DNA of 64,000 nucleotides, taken from the NCBI RefSeq assembly GCF_936928535.1, contig NZ_CAKZHY010000058.1, positions 18,977 through 82,976 of the forward strand. Direction: 5' to 3'. The translations under genes and the position numbers were made by a program. The stretch is from an uncultured Bradyrhizobium sp. (GTDB taxonomy: Bacteria > Pseudomonadota > Alphaproteobacteria > Rhizobiales > Xanthobacteraceae). Below the pieces are notes generated by a model, which was not told where the DNA came from, did no database searches, and saw only the letters and a program-made list of their open reading frames with translations. Shown here piece by piece: positions 60,319 to 64,000 of this stretch. Every line of letters begins with the position of its first letter. Within the stretch, counting starts at the first letter, position 1.

Positions 60319-63300
60319 TGGCCTCTCCGAATTCGAATGCAGCTGAGCGAGGTTCGCTCGTCGTCGTCAGCACCGTGGACGAGGTCACCTCCGAAACGTT
60401 CGTGCGGGTCACAACGGACGGGTCGGTCACGGCCTATAACGGCCATGTCGATCTCGGCACCGGCATCCGCACCGCGCTCGGCCAGATCGTCGCCGAGGAG
60501 CTCGACGTCTCCTTCGCCCGCGTCGTCGTGGTGCTCGGCGATACCTCTGTCGTGCCGAACCAGGGCCCGACAATCGCGAGCGAAACCATCCAGATCACTG
60601 CCGTGCCCCTGCGCAAGGCCGCAGCCCAGGCACGGCAGTTTTTGATCACGCGCGCAGCGGAACGGCTTGAGCTGCGGGCATCGGATCTCAAGATCGAGGA
60701 TGGTCTTGTTCGAGGCCATAATCGCAGCATCAGCTATGGCGAGCTGATCGGCGGCGAGTCCATTCGCCTCGAGCTCGAGGATAACGTCGCCGTCAAAGCC
60801 GTCGGCGATTACGCGATCGTCGGCCAGTCCATGCCGCGCGTCGATCTTCCCGCCAAGGCAACGGGCGAGCTGACCTTCGTCCACGATATCCGCCTCCCCG
60901 GCATGCTGCACGGCCGCGTGGTGCGCCCGCCCTATTCCGGCGTCGATGCTGGGCCATTCGTCGGCACCAGCCTGATCGCAGTCGACGAATCCTCCGTGCG
61001 AGATGTGCCCGGCCTGATCGCCGTCGTGCGCATCGGCGATTTCGTCGGCGTGGTCGCCGAGCGCGAGGAGAATGCGGTTCGCGCCGCCGGGCAGCTCAAG
61101 GTGAGCTGGAGGCCGACGCCAAAACTCACTGATCTCGCCGATGTCGAGACCGCGCTGCGCGCCCATCCGTCGAGCCCCCGCACGCTGATCGACAAGGGCG
61201 ATGTCGATGCGGCGATCGCAGGCGCGACCAAGCCGATGCAGCGGACTTATGTTTGGCCCTACCAGATGCATGCGTCGATCGGCCCATCCTGCGCGGTCGC
61301 CGATTATAGGGATGGCAACATCCGCGTCTGGTCGGGCACGCAGAACCCACACGTGCTGCGTACTGATCTCGCATTGCTGGTCGAGCGCCCCGAGAGCGAG
61401 GTCGAGGTTATCCGTCTCGAAGCCGCCGGCTGCTACGGCCGAAACTGCGCCGATGACGTCAGCGCCGACGCGCTGCTGCTGTCGCGCGCGGTCGGCCGGC
61501 CCGTGCGCGTGCAGCTGACGCGCGAGCAGGAGCACGCCTGGGAGCCGAAGGGCACGGCACAGCTGATCGACGTCAACGGCGGCCTCGACGCCACAGGCGG
61601 CATCGCCGGTTACGATCTCGCCACCCGCTATCCCTCGAACGCCGCGCCGACGCTGGCGCTGCTGCTCACTGGGCGTATCTCGCCGGAGCCCGCAGTGCTC
61701 CAGATGGGCGACCGCACCGCGATCCCACCTTACGACTACGACCACATGCGCGTCGTCGCCCATGACATGGCGCCGATCGTGCGCGCGTCCTGGTTCCGTG
61801 GCGTCTCGGCGCTGCCGAACACCTTTGCGCATGAATCCTATATCGACGAAGCCGCGACCGAAGCCGGCGTCGATCCGATCGAATATCGCCTGCGCTACCT
61901 GAAAGACCAGCGCGCCGTCGATCTCGTGAATGCGGTCGCCGAACGCGCCGGCTGGACACCACGAGCGGTCCGTGAAGAGAAGGACAACGAGATAGTGCAT
62001 GGGCGCGGCTTTGCCTATGCGCTCTATGTCCACAGCAAGTTTCCCGGCTACGGCGCTGCGTGGTCGGCCTGGGTTGCCGACGTTGCTGTCAACAAGACCA
62101 CTGGCGATGTCAGCGTCACCCGCGTCGTCGCGGGTCAGGATTCCGGATTGATGATCAATCCTGAGGGCGTGCGCCACCAGATCCACGGCAACGTCATCCA
62201 GTCGACCAGTCGCGCCCTAATGGAAGAAGTCTCGTTCGAGCGCGGCGCGGTGGCGGCACGGGAATGGGGCGCCTATCCGATCATCCCGTTCCCTGAGGTG
62301 CCCAAGATCGACGTGCTGATGCTGCCGCGGCAGGACCAGCCGCCGCTCGGCGTCGGCGAGTCCGCGTCGGTTCCCAGCGCGGCGGCGATCGCGAATGCGA
62401 TCTTCGATGCCACCGGCGTGCGCTTCCGCGAGCCGCCGTTCACGCCGGAGCGCATTCTGAAGGGATTGCATGGCGAGACATCGCCGGCTCCGCAAGCCCT
62501 GCCCGCACCGGCGGCTTCAAAATCGTCCCGCATCTGGGAAAATCCCTTCACCAAACGCGCCGGTATCGTCGCGGCGGTCGCCGCCGTCTGCACTGCTGCG
62601 ATCGGCATCGGCGCGGCGCTTCTGCCCGGCCGCGCCATCGCGCCGATCACGCGTCCTGACGCATCGATCTATTCCGCAGCAGCGATCGCGCGCGGCGAGC
62701 AGCTCGCAGCGCTCGGCAATTGCGCGGAGTGCCACACGAATCTCGGCGGTGTGCTCAACGCCGGCGGCCGCGCGCTTCCGACGCCGTTCGGCACGATCTA
62801 TTCGACCAACATCACGCCTGACGTCGAGACCGGCATCGGCGCCTGGTCCTATCCTGCCTTTGAGCGTGCGATGCGCGAGGGGCTGCATCGCGACGGGCGG
62901 CAGCTCTACCCGGCCTTCCCCTACACGCACTTTTCGAAAACCAGCGACGCCGACATGCAGGCGCTCTACGCCTATCTGATGGCGCAGCCTGCGGTGCGCG
63001 CGACAGCCCCCGCCAATGCGCTCGCCTTCCCGTTCAACATCCGCCCGCTGCTCGCCGGCTGGAACGCGTTGTTCCACCAGGCCAAGGAGTTCAAGCCCGA
63101 CCCTACGAAGTCCGAACAATGGAATCGCGGCGCCTATCTGGTCGAGAGCCTCGGCCATTGCAGCGCCTGCCATTCGCCGCGCAACGCGCTCGGCGCCGAG
63201 CAGCGGCAGGCCTATCTCGCCGGCGGCTTTGCCGAAGGATGGGAGGCGCCGCCGCTGACCTCGCTCTCGCACGCGCCGATCGTCTGGAGCGAGGACGAGC

Positions 63301-63830
63301 TGTTCGCCTACTTACGCACCGGCCATTCCCGCTACCACGGCGTCGCCGCGGGTCCGATGGCACCGATCGTGAGGGATCTCAGGGCCCTGCCCGATCAGGA
63401 CATCCGCGCGATGGCGGTCTATCTCGGCTCGTTCAACGAGGGCACGGCGGACGCGCCCGCCCTCGCGGCAAAGCTCGAGAGCGCAACGCAGGTCCGCGTC
63501 GCCTCGTCCGCCGGCGCGCGGCTCTACCAGGGCGCCTGTGCGGTCTGCCACGAGGTCGGCGGCCTGCCGCTGTTCGGCAGCCGGCCCTCGCTCGCGCTCA
63601 ACAGCAATCTGCACAGCGCGACGTCGCACAATCTGGTGCAGGTGATCCTGCACGGCATCGCCGAGCCCGTGTCGAGCGACCTCGGCTACATGCCCGCGTT
63701 TGGGAACAGCACGAGCGACGCGCAGGTCGAGGAACTCGTCAACTTCCTGCGCGGCCAGTTCGCGCCGGACAAGCCGGCCTGGACCGGCGTGCGCGAGACG
63801 ATCGCGCGCGTGCGATCGTCGGCGCATTAG
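60318..63830 (+). CDS. nicB: Nicotinate hydroxylase large subunit with three-haem cytochrome c tail (NicB type)
   Basis: A 1170-residue fusion. Residues 1-720 are the molybdopterin-binding part of the xanthine dehydrogenase family (segments HVDLGTGIRTALGQIVAEEL, FRGVSALPNTFAHESYIDEA, RVVAGQDSGLMINPEGVRHQ and GVGESASVPSAAAIANAIF). A membrane helix at about 748-770 follows, then three haem motifs: CAECH at 802, CSACH at 948 and CAVCH at 1074. This is the layout of NicB, which passes electrons from nicotinate hydroxylation to the respiratory chain through cytochrome c. Its ATG shares a base with the nicA stop. Other N-heterocycle or aldehyde substrates are possible, but the locus supports nicotinate. 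Confidence 0.9.
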   Translation: MASPNSNAAERGSLVVVSTVDEVTSETFVRVTTDGSVTAYNGHVDLGTGIRTALGQIVAEELDVSFARVVVVLGDTSVVPNQGPTIASETIQITAVPLRKAAAQARQFLITRAAERLELRASDLKIEDGLVRGHNRSISYGELIGGESIRLELEDNVAVKAVGDYAIVGQSMPRVDLPAKATGELTFVHDIRLPGMLHGRVVRPPYSGVDAGPFVGTSLIAVDESSVRDVPGLIAVVRIGDFVGVVAEREENAVRAAGQLKVSWRPTPKLTDLADVETALRAHPSSPRTLIDKGDVDAAIAGATKPMQRTYVWPYQMHASIGPSCAVADYRDGNIRVWSGTQNPHVLRTDLALLVERPESEVEVIRLEAAGCYGRNCADDVSADALLLSRAVGRPVRVQLTREQEHAWEPKGTAQLIDVNGGLDATGGIAGYDLATRYPSNAAPTLALLLTGRISPEPAVLQMGDRTAIPPYDYDHMRVVAHDMAPIVRASWFRGVSALPNTFAHESYIDEAATEAGVDPIEYRLRYLKDQRAVDLVNAVAERAGWTPRAVREEKDNEIVHGRGFAYALYVHSKFPGYGAAWSAWVADVAVNKTTGDVSVTRVVAGQDSGLMINPEGVRHQIHGNVIQSTSRALMEEVSFERGAVAAREWGAYPIIPFPEVPKIDVLMLPRQDQPPLGVGESASVPSAAAIANAIFDATGVRFREPPFTPERILKGLHGETSPAPQALPAPAASKSSRIWENPFTKRAGIVAAVAAVCTAAIGIGAALLPGRAIAPITRPDASIYSAAAIARGEQLAALGNCAECHTNLGGVLNAGGRALPTPFGTIYSTNITPDVETGIGAWSYPAFERAMREGLHRDGRQLYPAFPYTHFSKTSDADMQALYAYLMAQPAVRATAPANALAFPFNIRPLLAGWNALFHQAKEFKPDPTKSEQWNRGAYLVESLGHCSACHSPRNALGAEQRQAYLAGGFAEGWEAPPLTSLSHAPIVWSEDELFAYLRTGHSRYHGVAAGPMAPIVRDLRALPDQDIRAMAVYLGSFNEGTADAPALAAKLESATQVRVASSAGARLYQGACAVCHEVGGLPLFGSRPSLALNSNLHSATSHNLVQVILHGIAEPVSSDLGYMPAFGNSTSDAQVEELVNFLRGQFAPDKPAWTGVRETIARVRSSAH

Positions 63831-63862
63831 AGCAGAGGGCGTGGCTGGAAACTCGCCCGCGA

Positions 63863-63993
63863 CCATCCTTCGAGACGCCCGCCTGCGGCCGGCCCTCAGG
63901 ATGAGGTCGGAGTACGCGGAAGCAGTCGATAGGCAAAGCTGCCGGTTAGCCTCATCCTGAGGAGACCGCGAAGCGGTCGTCTCGAAGGACGAG
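63863..63993. repeat. Palindromic intergenic repeat (CTCATCCTGAGGAG type)
   Basis: CCATCCTTCGAGACGCCCGC and CCTCAGGATGAGG pair with CCTCATCCTGAGGAGACCGC and TCGTCTCGAAGGACGAGG around a central 45-bp spacer. The element begins 33 bp after the nicB stop and is a common type of dispersed repeat in this group. It may act as a terminator. Confidence 0.7.
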
Positions 63994-64000
63994 GCGCTTG

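Noticed and set aside
60231..62186. 651-residue frame opposite nicB
   Set aside because: It mirrors the molybdenum-enzyme codons and has no recognisable domain.
1..64000. tRNA, rRNA, insertion sequence or prophage genes
   Set aside because: I saw no cloverleaf, rRNA segment, transposase or integrase motif in either strand.

Overview
The window looks like chromosome of a GC-rich soil alphaproteobacterium, most probably Bradyrhizobium or a close relative. The evidence is the codon use, the solo binding-protein genes, a DUF6894 gene, many catabolic operons with start/stop overlaps, and dispersed palindromic intergenic repeats of the type ATTCCGGGTTCGCGC...GCGCCCCGGAATGAC. I saw no rRNA, tRNA, CRISPR, prophage or transposase. 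Assignments are from reading the sequence and from knowledge of the protein families; no database search was run.

Layout. 1-3029: left-truncated four-carbon sugar-acid kinase, DapA-family lyase/aldolase and a divergent IclR regulator with a 17-bp palindrome between them. 3065-9495: small ORF, a 5'-truncated RNase Z remnant, and a TetR-controlled RND efflux pair. 9492-10664: TauE/SafE exporter and two small proteins. 10885-19578: three paralogous LuxR-type regulators and an AraC regulator around a 1078-residue autotransporter. 19789-22874: small periplasmic and hypothetical proteins, a MaoC-type hydratase, two tiny coupled ORFs and a lytic transglycosylase. 22996-28674: AroE-like protein coupled to a Baeyer-Villiger-type monooxygenase, an acyl-CoA ligase and a GH172 (DUF2961) protein. 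28869-32474: a MarR-FUSC-DUF1656-HlyD efflux operon. 32586-36166: a solo amino-acid-type binding protein divergent from two amidohydrolases.

36649-44929 is a minus-strand operon for the lower protocatechuate/gallate 4,5-cleavage route: two LigI-type 2-pyrone-4,6-dicarboxylate lactonases (one with a Tat-like signal peptide), a DctA-type carrier, GalB-type 4-oxalomesaconate hydratase, GalC/LigK-type aldolase, a 4,5-dihydroxyphthalate decarboxylase-like protein and a frameshifted NAD-dependent dehydrogenase. A TetR regulator and a divergent tricarboxylate-binding (Bug) protein precede it. No ring-cleavage enzyme is in the window.

49178-63830 is the most striking region. It is a nicotinate catabolism locus that joins an aerobic-type NicAB hydroxylase (molybdenum enzyme fused to a three-haem cytochrome c) to the reductive branch known from Eubacterium barkeri: 6-hydroxynicotinate reductase (Hnr) and enamidase (Ena). 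With them sit a ferredoxin reductase, a complete branched-chain-amino-acid-type ABC importer, DUF1185 and UPF0280 proteins, and a NicR/BpsR-like MarR repressor. Matching 16-bp palindromes (consensus CRTTYGTRTACNAAYG) lie in both divergent promoter regions of the locus, which suggests one regulon. Because Hnr of E. barkeri carries covalent flavin and UPF0280 proteins have an ApbE-like fold, the UPF0280 gene that overlaps hnr is a candidate dedicated flavin-attachment factor.

Between these two regions are an MscS channel, a DUF763 protein, a cytochrome P450 and a small hypothetical protein.
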